DNA of 43,482 nucleotides from Prochlorococcus sp. AG-676-M04 (GTDB taxonomy: Bacteria; Cyanobacteriota; Cyanobacteriia; PCC-6307; Cyanobiaceae): contig QCUB01000007.1 in NCBI GenBank assembly GCA_003210895.1, positions 1-43,482 on the forward strand, given 5' to 3'. Numbering within the stretch: position 1 is the stretch's first letter; each line of letters starts with the position of its first letter. A program made the position numbers and the translations under genes. This document shows positions 1 through 7,702 of this stretch, one piece after another. The notes under the pieces were generated by a model, which was not told the origin of the DNA, ran no database searches, and saw only the letters and a list, made by a program, of their open reading frames with translations.

Positions 1-68
1 AATGGCCAGAAGAAGTTAAAGAAGAAATAAAAGAAGATATTCAAGAAGAAAATAAAGTTAACTCTTAG
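1..68 (+). CDS. C-terminal end of a truncated unknown protein
   Basis: Reading frame 3 is open from the window edge and ends at TAG (66-68). It gives a tail of about 21 residues that is very rich in Glu and Lys (EEVKEEIKEDIQEENK). This looks like a charged, probably helical C-terminus. The rest of the gene lies outside the window and the family cannot be named. A small ORF starts five bases after the stop, so the two may be co-transcribed. Confidence 0.5.
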   Translation, partial: WPEEVKEEIKEDIQEENKVNS

Positions 69-73
69 TTGTA

Positions 74-160
74 ATGTCAGATAGATTTGAATGTGACGAC
101 TCAGATATCGTTGAGTTACTAAGAAGTATTGCTAAAAATATTGAAGATAATGGCTTATAA
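74..160 (+). CDS. 28-residue hypothetical peptide
   Basis: An ATG at 74 opens a 28-codon frame ending in TAA. The peptide is acidic (MSDRFECDDSDIVELL...). It has no membrane segment and no motif I recognise. Tight spacing behind the preceding partial gene (5 nt) is the main reason to list it, since this genome packs genes closely. It could equally be a chance ORF. Conservation in other Prochlorococcus genomes would decide. Confidence 0.3.
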   Translation: MSDRFECDDSDIVELLRSIAKNIEDNGL

Positions 161-199
161 ATATTTATAAATTTATTTTTAATAAATTTGCTTAAAACT

Positions 200-1141
200 T
201 TATAATCTTTCAACTGAATCTAATAATTTTAATGTAATGCCTTTTTCGCTCATAGAATGACCCGCATCATCAACGATTATTAATTCCGAATTTATTAATT
301 TTTTACTAAGATCCCAAGCACTTCTAACAGGACAAACCACATCATATCTACCTTGAATTATTTGAGTTGGTATAGATTCTATAATCTTTATATTTTTCAA
401 AATAAAATCGTCTTCTAAAAAGATATTATTTATAAAATAATGGCATTCTATTCTAGCAAAAGCATCTGAGAAGGAATTAGTTTTGCTTTTACCAAAATCA
501 ATATCTTTTTTTTTAAGATGACTTGTGGAAAGTTCCCAATTTGTCCAGGCAGCAGCAGCTTTTGATCTAAGTTCAATATCTGAGGAAGTTAGATATTTAT
601 AAAAAGAAGCTATCAAATCAAGCCTTTCATCTTTCGGAATAACTGAGATATATTTTTCAAACTCTTCAGGGAATATTTCACTTGCGCCATATTGGTAAAA
701 CCATAAGAGTTCAAATTTTCTACATAAAAATATTCCTCTTAAGGTCAGACTTAAGACTCTTGATGGATTTTTTATTGCATAAATTAAAGCCAGAGTAGAT
801 CCCCATGAACCCCCAAACAAATGCCAAGAATCTATTTTCAAATTTACTCTTAATTTTTCAATATCATTTACTAGGTCGCCAGTTGTATTTTCTCTTAATT
901 CTGAAAAAGGTCTTGAAGAACCGCAACCTCTTTGATCAAATTGAATAATATCAAATTTTTCGGGATTAAAGTATCTCCTATATCTTGGCTGACTTCCTCC
1001 ACCAGGGCCACCATGAATTACTAATATCTTTTTACCTTTTGGATTTCCAGATCTTTCCCAATAAATAGAATGAATTTTACTTACTTGTAAAAAACCCTTT
1101 TGTCTTGGTTCTATGGAGGGGAATAAATTTTTCTTTTTCAT
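200..1141 (-). CDS. pip: Proline iminopeptidase (alpha/beta hydrolase, peptidase S33)
   Basis: The 313-residue length is normal for bacterial proline iminopeptidase, a cytoplasmic exopeptidase that removes N-terminal proline from peptides. Visible signatures are the oxyanion-hole motif HGGPGG (residues 43-48), DQRGCGSS (69-76), the nucleophile elbow GGSWGS with Ser112, and late GRYD and AGHS segments supplying the catalytic Asp and His. The ATG start has no competitor upstream. The gene runs opposite to its right neighbour across a 550-bp gap that seems to hold a non-coding RNA. The family call is secure; preference for proline is inferred from the family. Confidence 0.93.
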   Translation of the reverse strand: MKKKNLFPSIEPRQKGFLQVSKIHSIYWERSGNPKGKKILVIHGGPGGGSQPRYRRYFNPEKFDIIQFDQRGCGSSRPFSELRENTTGDLVNDIEKLRVNLKIDSWHLFGGSWGSTLALIYAIKNPSRVLSLTLRGIFLCRKFELLWFYQYGASEIFPEEFEKYISVIPKDERLDLIASFYKYLTSSDIELRSKAAAAWTNWELSTSHLKKKDIDFGKSKTNSFSDAFARIECHYFINNIFLEDDFILKNIKIIESIPTQIIQGRYDVVCPVRSAWDLSKKLINSELIIVDDAGHSMSEKGITLKLLDSVERL

Positions 1142-1218
1142 TTTATAAATATAATTTATTTCAAATTTAAAATTAATATTAACTAATAATAACCATTTAT
1201 AATTATATGAATCAGTAA

Positions 1219-1248
1219 AAAAGAGGCCTGTGAAAACAGTCCTCTTTT
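1219..1248 (-). terminator. Intrinsic terminator-like hairpin, upstream of pip
   Basis: AAAAGAGG (1219-1226) pairs with CCTCTTTT (1241-1248). The stem continues through CTGT/ACAG after one C/T mismatch to a GAAA tetraloop. Read on the minus strand, the hairpin is followed by a run of six T, and on the plus strand by four T. It lies upstream of pip, not downstream of any recognised gene, so it implies a transcript in the gap to its right (minus strand) or a short plus transcript. Confidence 0.6.
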
Positions 1249-1379
1249 AGATTTCTTATTTCCTTCTTTAGGATTTATGATACATAATAAAAGTTCATTT
1301 ATTCATGAGCTTTAAATACGTGAAATTAGGGGACATTTCTCGATAAATTTTGTCCTTTTTTGTCGCTAGTAATTATAAG

Positions 1380-1576
1380 GCGAAGTCTTATCAGACTAAT
1401 TGATTGAACTTTATTTTTCGAGTAATCCCATTGTCAGGAATACGCTTCCTATATTTGTAAATTTGCTAAATTTCAGGCGGACTATCAATCATTTAGATTG
1501 CCTCCTAACTCAACATTCATAAATTACTCCTATCTCTACTTTAAGTAAATCCGTAAATATGCTGATTTACTTTTTT
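1380..1576 (+). ncRNA. Candidate structured non-coding RNA with intrinsic terminator
   Basis: There is no useful ORF here, but successive hairpins are visible. AGTCT/AGACT (1384-1397) has a TATC loop. AGGAA/TTCCT (1436-1450) and CAATC/GATTG (1486-1500) follow. A seven-base long-range helix GAGTAAT (1420-1426)/ATTACTC (1523-1529) encloses the last two. The region ends in a strong plus-strand terminator (1543-1576). Both flanking genes point away, so no coding transcript needs that terminator. The 5' end is not determined. It matches none of the tmRNA, SRP, RNase P or glutamine-riboswitch motifs I looked for. It could be one of the known Prochlorococcus Yfr RNAs, which I cannot check. Confidence 0.5.
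1543..1576 (+). terminator. Rho-independent terminator of the candidate ncRNA
   Basis: There is a perfect nine-base stem, AAGTAAATC (1543-1551) with GATTTACTT (1564-1572), and a twelve-base loop. It runs into TTTTTT on the plus strand. The minus-strand reading lacks a T tract, which fixes the direction. It lies about 120 bp before the next plus-strand gene, so it is unlikely to terminate that gene's own mRNA unless by attenuation. Confidence 0.75.
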
Positions 1577-1693
1577 ATCGATTTGTAAGAGGATTTTATT
1601 GCTTTGTTTGTTCTATGCTATTTGAGTAGATTGTAAAGCCATACTTTTAATATTAAAAAAGTATCTATAAACTCTAATTGTTAGAGACAGGAA

Positions 1694-2902
1694 ATGATTT
1701 TAAACGCAAATAGCATTCTCTTATATTTGGGCTTTTTATCTTTTTTTCTTATATCATTTACTTTTTTTTATGAAATATATATTCTTAATAAATCACCTTT
1801 TTTAAAAGATTCTGTTTATTCACAGCCACTTAATGAGAGTCTATCAATTTTAATACCGGCTTACAATGAGGAGATAAATATAGTCAATTGCCTTAAAGCA
1901 TTAAGTGAAATAAAAAAACCTTGCCAAACTTTTAAAATTTTAGTTGTTGACGATTCAAGTACTGATGATACTTATAATGAGGCTCTAAAATGCAAAAATA
2001 AATATTTTCAAAAAAATGATGATGTAGAAATTATTTCGTCAGGGGATAGACCAACTGACAAAAATTGGGTTGGCAAAAATTGGGCTTGCTATAAAGGATC
2101 AAAACAAGTCAGCACTGATTGGATTTTGTTTATAGATGCGGACGTCATAATAGGTAAAAATTGTATTTTTAATGCATTATTAAAATCTTTTAAAGAAGAT
2201 ATAGATTTATTATCTTTGGCTCCAAAAATAAATTGTAATTGTTTAGCAGAATGGATAGTCCAACCAATAATGACTAGTCTTCTTATGCTAGGTTTCCCAA
2301 TTTTTAAAACTAATGATATATCAAATAAAGATTCTTTTGCCGCAGGGCCATTTATGCTATTTAAAAAAAAATCTTATGATCTAATTGGTGGACATTTAGA
2401 AACATATAATGAAGTCGTTGAAGATTTAGCATTAGCCAAAAAAATAAAATCAAATAATTTAAAATTGAATTTCTCTATAGCTATTAATGATATTTCTCTT
2501 AATATGTATAGAAATTTAAATTCATTGATAGAAGGATGGAGTAAGAACTGGTTCCTAGGGCTTGAGAAAAACATTTTAAAATCACTAGCGGCATCTATAT
2601 TTGTATTTTTCTTATATTCATTTCCTTTGATTTTATTTCTGATATCACTAATAAAAATTAATTTTACTGATAATACAAAAATATATTTTCTAACTTTTCT
2701 AATTTCTTGTATATGTATTATTAGTTATGGATTAAAAAGGCTAATATTTAAAAATAAATTTAATATCCCAAACAATTACTGGTTCCTCAATAGCATAGGC
2801 GGTTTTATTGTAATTTATATTAGTTTTTTGTCTATTTATCGAACAGTTACGGGAAATGGATGGACTTGGAAGGGGAGGAAATTATATGAAAAATTAGATT
2901 GA
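1694..2902 (+). CDS. Membrane glycosyltransferase, family 2 (HpnB/CrtQ-like)
   Basis: This 402-residue protein has an N-terminal membrane helix (about 8-32), a GT-A domain and a C-terminal membrane block (about 295-390). GT2 motifs are SILIPAYNEE (51-60), VVDDSSTDD (84-92) for the nucleotide sugar and DAD (148-150) for metal binding. GKNWAC (127-132) and the C-terminal end W-x-W-x-GR resemble the carotenoid or hopanoid-associated GT2 proteins CrtQ, CruC and HpnB. It is therefore likely to glycosylate a lipid or carotenoid at the membrane. The acceptor is unknown. The ORF track's 66-aa minus frame inside it is a shadow. Confidence 0.8.
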   Translation: MILNANSILLYLGFLSFFLISFTFFYEIYILNKSPFLKDSVYSQPLNESLSILIPAYNEEINIVNCLKALSEIKKPCQTFKILVVDDSSTDDTYNEALKCKNKYFQKNDDVEIISSGDRPTDKNWVGKNWACYKGSKQVSTDWILFIDADVIIGKNCIFNALLKSFKEDIDLLSLAPKINCNCLAEWIVQPIMTSLLMLGFPIFKTNDISNKDSFAAGPFMLFKKKSYDLIGGHLETYNEVVEDLALAKKIKSNNLKLNFSIAINDISLNMYRNLNSLIEGWSKNWFLGLEKNILKSLAASIFVFFLYSFPLILFLISLIKINFTDNTKIYFLTFLISCICIISYGLKRLIFKNKFNIPNNYWFLNSIGGFIVIYISFLSIYRTVTGNGWTWKGRKLYEKLD

Positions 2903-2910
2903 TAAAAGTT

Positions 2911-3099
2911 TTAACTTTCTTCAGTTTCATAAAGTAAAATACTCTCAATTATTCTCAGATCACTATCTGTTAATTCATAATTTTCTATTTTCCATTCTGC
3001 AAACTTTATACAATCATCAATTGATGGATTTTCTTTTCTACATTTTCGCCACTCTCTTATCCAATCTGCTAGGGCATAAGTAATTTTTGTTGTAAGCAT
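2911..3099 (-). CDS. Small hypothetical protein, 62 aa
   Basis: This is a soluble, charged, Trp-rich protein (LADWIREWRKCRKENPS...), probably all helical. No family is recognised. It starts only three bases after the stop of an upstream 46-residue minus-strand ORF, so the two probably form a mini-operon. It converges with the glycosyltransferase gene, with eight bases between the stops. The composition looks protein-like. Confidence 0.6.
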   Translation of the reverse strand: MLTTKITYALADWIREWRKCRKENPSIDDCIKFAEWKIENYELTDSDLRIIESILLYETEES

Positions 3100-3102
3100 T
3101 TT

Positions 3103-3243
3103 TTACCAATCTGGATAAATTAAATCTTCTCCAATAGGCTCCTCATAAAATTCGCCTTTTTTTAAACCTCTTTCGTATTGATCAATAATTTTCTGATAGG
3201 AGGTTACTGAGGGTATTAAATCTCCAACGTAGCTAGGTTCCAT
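3103..3243 (-). CDS. 46-residue hypothetical protein (not in ORF track)
   Basis: This minus frame runs from ATG (3241-3243) to TAA (3103-3105). It encodes MEPSYVGDLIPSVTSYQKII and then a short acidic tail. No membrane segment is present. The next gene starts three bases downstream on the same strand, which supports translation of both as a pair. Function unknown. Confidence 0.5.
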   Translation of the reverse strand: MEPSYVGDLIPSVTSYQKIIDQYERGLKKGEFYEEPIGEDLIYPDW

Positions 3244-3310
3244 CAATATGTTATGAATTTTATCTTATTAATAACTATAGATAGAAATCACAGAAATTAT
3301 GAATTACAAA

Positions 3311-3652
3311 TTATTTTCCCATCGCTCTTCTTAATTTTGCAGCTTCATCTAAACCCTCCATTATTGTAAATGTAGAATTCTTAGTTGCTTTTTTTCTAAG
3401 CTTCGAAAGTTCTCTATATTCTTCAGATTCATAAGCTTCTACTGCTTCCCTCATGGAAGGAAATTCACAAATAACAGCTAAATTCGAATTCTCAGTTCGT
3501 TCCTTACCTAATGGTTCTGTATCTTTTGCAAATACTTCCCCACCAACATCTTTTAGCCATGGACTAACTTTATTTACATATTCATCAAATAATTCCTTGT
3601 TAATTATTCTGGTTGTTGATATCCAGTAGCCCTTTGCTCCTTTTTTATCCAT
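3311..3652 (-). CDS. DUF1330-family protein
   Basis: This 113-residue protein has the pattern of DUF1330, a small alpha/beta dimeric ferredoxin-like fold. Near the start is KGYWISTTRI. It is followed by the Y(V/E)xxxxPWL segment, GGEVFAKD, and a VCEFPSMREAVEAYESEEY stretch, where the family usually has FPS...A..WY.S..Y. The biochemical role of DUF1330 is not established. The start is the ATG before DKKGAKG. It appears monocistronic. Confidence 0.75.
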   Translation of the reverse strand: MDKKGAKGYWISTTRIINKELFDEYVNKVSPWLKDVGGEVFAKDTEPLGKERTENSNLAVICEFPSMREAVEAYESEEYRELSKLRKKATKNSTFTIMEGLDEAAKLRRAMGK

Positions 3653-3823
3653 AAAATTAAATAATCTTTAAACTCAATTTAAATATAATATCCAGTTTAG
3701 TATTGATCTTTATGAAAATATTTATTAATGTGATATGTTTTTTTTGAAGACAATAATTGAATTCAAAACAAAATAAGCTTAGCTTTTAAAAAGAAAACTA
3801 GTTATTAATTATCTATATCAAAT

Positions 3824-3919
3824 ATGGATTTCATCAAGAAAAACAAGATTATTGTATTTATGGCTATTATAGCGATTTTATCATTTGTTTTAGAAAAAAC
3901 AGGGTTAATTCACCCTTAA
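3824..3919 (+). CDS. 31-residue single-helix membrane micro-protein
   Basis: ATG at 3824 opens a frame encoding a basic start (MDFIKKNK), about 17 hydrophobic residues (IIVFMAIIAILSFVL) and a short EKTGLIHP tail. This is the layout of photosystem or cytochrome small subunits, but it matches none that I know. It stands alone in the spacer between the DUF1330 gene and a convergent micro-ORF. The evidence is its protein-like composition and topology only. Confidence 0.5.
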   Translation: MDFIKKNKIIVFMAIIAILSFVLEKTGLIHP

Positions 3920-3960
3920 AAAAATTTTAAACTAAAAATTTCTAGATAACAAAATTCAAA

Positions 3961-4050
3961 TTAATGAAATAAATAAACTACAAGAATTGCTGCAACAATA
4001 AGTATTGGAGATAATGCTGTAAACATTAAAGTCTTGAAATTAAGTTCCAT
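3961..4050 (-). CDS. 29-residue single-helix membrane micro-protein
   Basis: This minus frame starts at ATG (4048-4050) and stops at TAA (3961-3963). MELNFKTLMFTALSPI is followed by LIVAAILVVYLFH, one hydrophobic span with a short polar N-terminus. It resembles small thylakoid subunits in size and shape, but I cannot match it to Psb30, PsbX, PetM or PetN. It converges with the 31-aa micro-protein. The following 285 bp (4051-4335) show no gene or clear structure. Confidence 0.45.
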   Translation of the reverse strand: MELNFKTLMFTALSPILIVAAILVVYLFH

Positions 4051-4335
4051 TACATTTAAATAAATATACAAACTAAGTAAAGAATACTTTTAAATATTGG
4101 CAATAAGTAAAATTTACATTGTTTAAATATAAAAAAATAAAGATTAAAATACACAACTAATAATATGATGCAAATTATATTTGCTTTGGGCTTTTGAGAA
4201 GATAAAATTCCGGAAAATTTTATAGAAATTTATCTCATCTATTAAAAATTATAGAAAGAAATAAGTAAAAAAATTAAATTTTATACAATAATTTGTTCTT
4301 AATAGTCTTGCGGAAAAGTAGATTTTAAAACATCT

Positions 4336-5103
4336 CTAATGAAAATTTCTTTTATTATAAATTTTTTTTTGCCTTATCTCTTTTGCTGCCAATATTTGTT
4401 CTTTTCTTTTAATTTTATGATCACTTATAGGGTTATTATCATTGTAAACATACAATATTTCACTAATAAACTCTTGTCGCTTTCCTGCCATTTCTAGCAT
4501 TGGAAACATCATTGCTAAATCCCAAGCTACAGGATAATATTCCTTTTTCATATTCAATAAATCTTGAGGATTAATTGCTAACCACAAATCATGTCTAAAT
4601 GTTCTCAAATGGGAACCGTACCAAAAGTATTTTCTAAACAAATTAAATTCTCTAATTAATCGAGGATATTTTTTTCCTTGTATTCCTTTTGATGATATAT
4701 GAGATCCATAAGTTATTAAGCAATTTGTTTCCAAATACTTTTCTTTAACAATATTAAGAACATCGCCACTATATAAATAGTCATCTCCGTCAATTATCAG
4801 ATCTACTGTTCTAGAAGGTTCTTTAATCTTTGTATCAAGTAAATTAGATATATTATTCAATGCTCCTATTCTTCTAGAATTCTTTAAGATCTTAAAATTT
4901 TTATTCATATCACATATCGAAGATGCAATTTCATAAGAAGAATCACTAGAGCAATCATCTACAACTTGAACTTGAAATCTTTTATATGATTGTTTTAATA
5001 TGGATTTAAGGCATTTTTCTATATATTGTTCTGCATTAAATACAGGTACAATAATATTAAATAAAAAGTTTTTATTTACATTATGATCAAGCTTTTTCAC
5101 CAT
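4336..5103 (-). CDS. Glycosyltransferase family 2
   Basis: This 255-residue protein consists mainly of a GT-A domain. FNIIVPVFNAEQYIEKCL (about 15-32) is the N-terminal nucleotide-sugar strand, VVDDCSSD (48-55) binds nucleotide, and a DGDDYL motif near residue 105 supplies the metal-binding DxD. There is no membrane segment. Polysaccharide or lipopolysaccharide sugar transfer is typical of the family, but the substrate is not predictable. It is divergent from the CPBP gene across only 41 bp. It is AT-rich like its neighbours, with no sign of recent transfer. Confidence 0.82.
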   Translation of the reverse strand: MVKKLDHNVNKNFLFNIIVPVFNAEQYIEKCLKSILKQSYKRFQVQVVDDCSSDSSYEIASSICDMNKNFKILKNSRRIGALNNISNLLDTKIKEPSRTVDLIIDGDDYLYSGDVLNIVKEKYLETNCLITYGSHISSKGIQGKKYPRLIREFNLFRKYFWYGSHLRTFRHDLWLAINPQDLLNMKKEYYPVAWDLAMMFPMLEMAGKRQEFISEILYVYNDNNPISDHKIKRKEQILAAKEIRQKKIYNKRNFH

Positions 5104-5144
5104 TAATCTTAGATTAAATAAATTAACTTTATATTAATATACAG

Positions 5145-5969
5145 ATGAAGAAGTCTAAAATATTTTCAACAATTCTCTTCATCCCTCTTCTTTACTTATT
5201 GGGTTGGCTTCTAGCAAAACCCTTTTTATTAATTGGTGTAGAAAAAGCACAGATATCTTTAATAGGGACAGCATTTACATTCATATTATTTACTATTTCA
5301 ATGCCCAAATGGTTCGAAATACGTTGGGGATTAAAAAACACATGGATAATTCTGGGGATAAACAAAGTTGAAAAAAAGGGGGATAGATTTTCTTATTTTC
5401 TAAGAGGGATATTATATTCAATTATTTTGTTATCACTAATATTAATTCCAATTGTTAGTAATGTATGGGGTAATTGGTTAGGAATATTATCCTCTGAAAT
5501 ATTATTGAATTGCCTACTTTTAATAATTGGGATTGGATTTGCTGAAGAGCTTGTATTTAGGGGTTGGCTTTTAGAAGAATTAAAAATTCAATATGGATTT
5601 AAAAAAGCAATCATTTTGCAAGCATTAGTATTTAGTATTGCTCATATTGGATTTGATATGCCTTTTTGGCAAATGCTCAGTATCCTTTTTGGACTATTTT
5701 TGTTTGGTATTCTATTATCACTTTTAAGAATAAAAAATAATAATTCCTTGTGGGGTTGTGTAGGTCTTCATGGAGGTCTTGTAGGAATATGGTTTCTCAC
5801 AAATAATGGTTTAGTAAATATATCTAAAGATGCACCAGGCTGGTTAGTTGGTTATGGTACGAATAACACAAATCCATTAGGTGGTTTATATGGAATTTCG
5901 CTATTGTTAGTCTCTTGCATTTTTTACTTTTTAAAATTTAAGAATCAGATATTCAAATTTATAAAGTAA
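5145..5969 (+). CDS. CPBP-family intramembrane protease (Abi/CAAX-like)
   Basis: This 274-residue polytopic membrane protein has the three motifs of the CPBP (Abi, type II CAAX prenyl protease) family. These are EELVFRG with Glu134, Glu135 and Arg139, FSIAHIG with His167, and a later GLHGG with His209. These residues form the presumed glutamate/histidine active site, so the enzyme looks intact. Substrates of cyanobacterial CPBP proteins are mostly unknown. The divergent pairing with a glycosyltransferase could indicate envelope work, but that is inference. Confidence 0.85.
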   Translation: MKKSKIFSTILFIPLLYLLGWLLAKPFLLIGVEKAQISLIGTAFTFILFTISMPKWFEIRWGLKNTWIILGINKVEKKGDRFSYFLRGILYSIILLSLILIPIVSNVWGNWLGILSSEILLNCLLLIIGIGFAEELVFRGWLLEELKIQYGFKKAIILQALVFSIAHIGFDMPFWQMLSILFGLFLFGILLSLLRIKNNNSLWGCVGLHGGLVGIWFLTNNGLVNISKDAPGWLVGYGTNNTNPLGGLYGISLLLVSCIFYFLKFKNQIFKFIK

Positions 5970-5988
5970 ATAGAATTGGTTTTGTAAT

Positions 5989-6276
5989 TTATATTAATTT
6001 CGCTAAAATCAACAACGAATTTAGACTTTCTAATCTTTTTTGAGATTGAATAATCATTCTTTTAGAATCTGGTACGCAATCAGCCTGCAGTGATAATGCA
6101 TAAGAATATTCTTCATTAGTGCAAGCAATGCATTTTTCGATCTTAGATTTTGCATCAGAATTAATCATATTAATACTATCTAATAATTTTTTACCCGCAA
6201 TTTGAAAAAGGAGTTGATTAAAAGCTTCTTCTGATAATTTATTAGTCAAAATTTTTGTTTTTTTAATAATAGGCAC
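5989..6276 (-). CDS. Hypothetical protein, 95 aa
   Basis: This predicted soluble helical protein contains two cysteines close together (EKCIAC) and a third further on (QADCVPD). The C-terminal half is helix-forming (SKRMIIQSQKRLESLNSLLIL). I do not recognise the family. It is convergent with the CPBP gene, 19 bp apart. The three cysteines could bind metal or form disulfides, but there is no clear motif. Confidence 0.6.
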   Translation of the reverse strand: MPIIKKTKILTNKLSEEAFNQLLFQIAGKKLLDSINMINSDAKSKIEKCIACTNEEYSYALSLQADCVPDSKRMIIQSQKRLESLNSLLILAKLI

Positions 6277-6441
6277 TGTACAAAAAAATTACTATAAATA
6301 AAAAATAAATTAACTTTTTTATTTGTATAAATGAATCGCTTAATTTTTTAAGATGTAAAGTTTTCTCTTAAATAGAGATAAATACTGATGTCTTTTTATT
6401 AAAAAATTGTCAGATTTAAACAAAAGTTTAAATATTAAACT

Positions 6442-6609
6442 ATGAACTTAGAGGCAGGATTTCTATTCATTATTTTTTTGGCATTATTTGGATTCACTAA
6501 TTATTTGATAATGCTAAAAAGATATGAAAATGACCTCAAACAAAGTCAGATTATAAAAAAGAATAGAATTGCAGTTTTATATCCTAAAGGAACTTTTATA
6601 AGTGTATAA
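6442..6609 (+). CDS. 55-residue membrane micro-protein
   Basis: ATG at 6442 opens a frame with an N-out or N-in helix (AGFLFIIFLALFGFTNYLIM). A basic, polar cytosolic-type tail follows (KRYENDLKQSQIIKKNR), then a short beta-like end. It was missed by the ORF track because of its length. Unknown family. The single helix plus charged tail suggests a small regulator or assembly subunit, which is inference. Confidence 0.5.
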   Translation: MNLEAGFLFIIFLALFGFTNYLIMLKRYENDLKQSQIIKKNRIAVLYPKGTFISV

Positions 6610-6730
6610 ATTTATAAATCAAAAATTTTAATAATTTAGTTTTTAAATTTTAAAACTGATATTTGAATACCTTTTAAAAACGAATAAACTCGTTTTCTTG
6701 AAGTAAAATTAATTTTCATTAAAAATTTAT

Positions 6731-6979
6731 TTACCATTTAGGATTGGTTTTTTGCCATCCTTCATTTATTAAATTTTTCCAAAATAATCTTGCATCTTCG
6801 ATCTTAATTTCTTTTCTCGTTTTCATTAAAGGTGGATTTTCCCCATGACTACCCATGACAATACCCTCTTCAATAAACATATATTCAATTAAATCCTCTT
6901 TATTTTCGTTATTTTTATAAAAACGAATTACTCCAACAGAGTTAGAATCAATTAGCCAAAAATCATTTTCTTTTTTCAT
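6731..6979 (-). CDS. DUF1651-like small protein
   Basis: At 82 residues, it has an early Trp (DFWLIDSN), a middle basic stretch followed by PPLMKTRKEI, and a C-terminal ARLFWKNLINEGW. This matches my recollection of DUF1651, a family largely confined to cyanobacteria, with its R-R-x-L then A-x-x-x-W-x-x-L-x-x-x-GW pattern. Function unknown. No neighbours in an operon. Confidence 0.6.
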   Translation of the reverse strand: MKKENDFWLIDSNSVGVIRFYKNNENKEDLIEYMFIEEGIVMGSHGENPPLMKTRKEIKIEDARLFWKNLINEGWQKTNPKW

Positions 6980-7085
6980 TTTTGAAAGTTTAATGAAAAG
7001 AAATCACATAAAAGATACATTTAAAATAATCCAATTTGGATATTGAAAGTTAAAATATATTTTCATCAAAATTAATTTAAATAAT

Positions 7086-7502
7086 TTAATATTTTTTCTG
7101 TCGATTCTTCTTTAATTCTCCTCGTTTTTTTTTGGAATCAAGTCTTCTATTTTGAGAAGCATTAGATGGTTTAGTTACTTTTCTAACTTTAGATGGATTT
7201 TTTAATGAATTTCTAATAAGCGAAGAAATTCTGACGATAGCTAGTTTTCTATTTAGTAATTGATTTCTTTGATCCTGGACAGCAATACAAATAGAGTTAT
7301 TGACTAATTTGTTTTTCAATTTTTTAATTATGACTATCTTTTGATAATCATTTAATACTTTTGATTCTCCGATATTAAAAATTATTTCTACTCTAGAATC
7401 AGTTTTATTAACTTTTTGACCTCCAGGACCAGATGATCTAGAAAAACGCCATTTTAATTCCCTTGAAGGGATTACTAATCTAGGTGAAATAATCAAATCC
7501 AT
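7086..7502 (-). CDS. arfB: Alternative ribosome-rescue factor ArfB-like (class I release factor domain)
   Basis: This 138-residue protein carries the peptidyl-tRNA hydrolysis motif GPGGQ (25-29) in the context SRSSGPGGQKVNKTDSRVE. It lacks the codon-recognition domains of RF1 and RF2. The strongly basic C-terminal tail (RRLDSKKKRGELKKNRQKK) is the part that, in ArfB/YaeJ, enters the empty mRNA channel of stalled ribosomes. It should therefore rescue non-stop ribosomes independently of tmRNA. Length and layout fit the family well. The structured element at 7571-7641 lies upstream and might form its 5' leader. Confidence 0.9.
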   Translation of the reverse strand: MDLIISPRLVIPSRELKWRFSRSSGPGGQKVNKTDSRVEIIFNIGESKVLNDYQKIVIIKKLKNKLVNNSICIAVQDQRNQLLNRKLAIVRISSLIRNSLKNPSKVRKVTKPSNASQNRRLDSKKKRGELKKNRQKKY

Positions 7503-7570
7503 TTTTATTGTTCAAAACATTCTCAATTCTTATCAGAATATCTTTATACATTACCAATTAAAAATAGATC

Positions 7571-7641
7571 GGTAAATACTGGGCGGTTTAGTTAGGTAAA
7601 CCGAAATTCGGTGTATTTGCCGTATTAATTCCTTCGGTTTA
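7571..7641. promoter_or_regulatory. Structured intergenic element with alternative pairings
   Basis: An outer helix GGTAAATAC (7571-7579)/GTATTTGCC (7613-7621), with one G-T wobble, encloses a perfect seven-base hairpin, CGGTTTA (7584-7590)/TAAACCG (7597-7603), with a GTTAGG loop. CGGTTTA occurs again at 7635-7641, so TAAACCG can pair with either copy. CCGAA/TTCGG (7601-7611) is a third, competing option. The element lies between divergent genes: 62 bp before the plus-strand 79-aa gene and 69 bp before arfB. The owning strand is not clear. A leader switch, operator or small RNA are all possible. Confidence 0.5.
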
Positions 7642-7702
7642 AATCCTTACAAGATTCAAATATTTATAGGATATTTAATTTGTACTTAATTTAAAGGTCA
7701 CT

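Noticed and set aside
1380-1576. Possible tmRNA, SRP RNA, RNase P RNA or glutamine riboswitch
   Set aside because: None of the conserved core motifs of these RNAs that I know are present; only a general structured RNA is supported.
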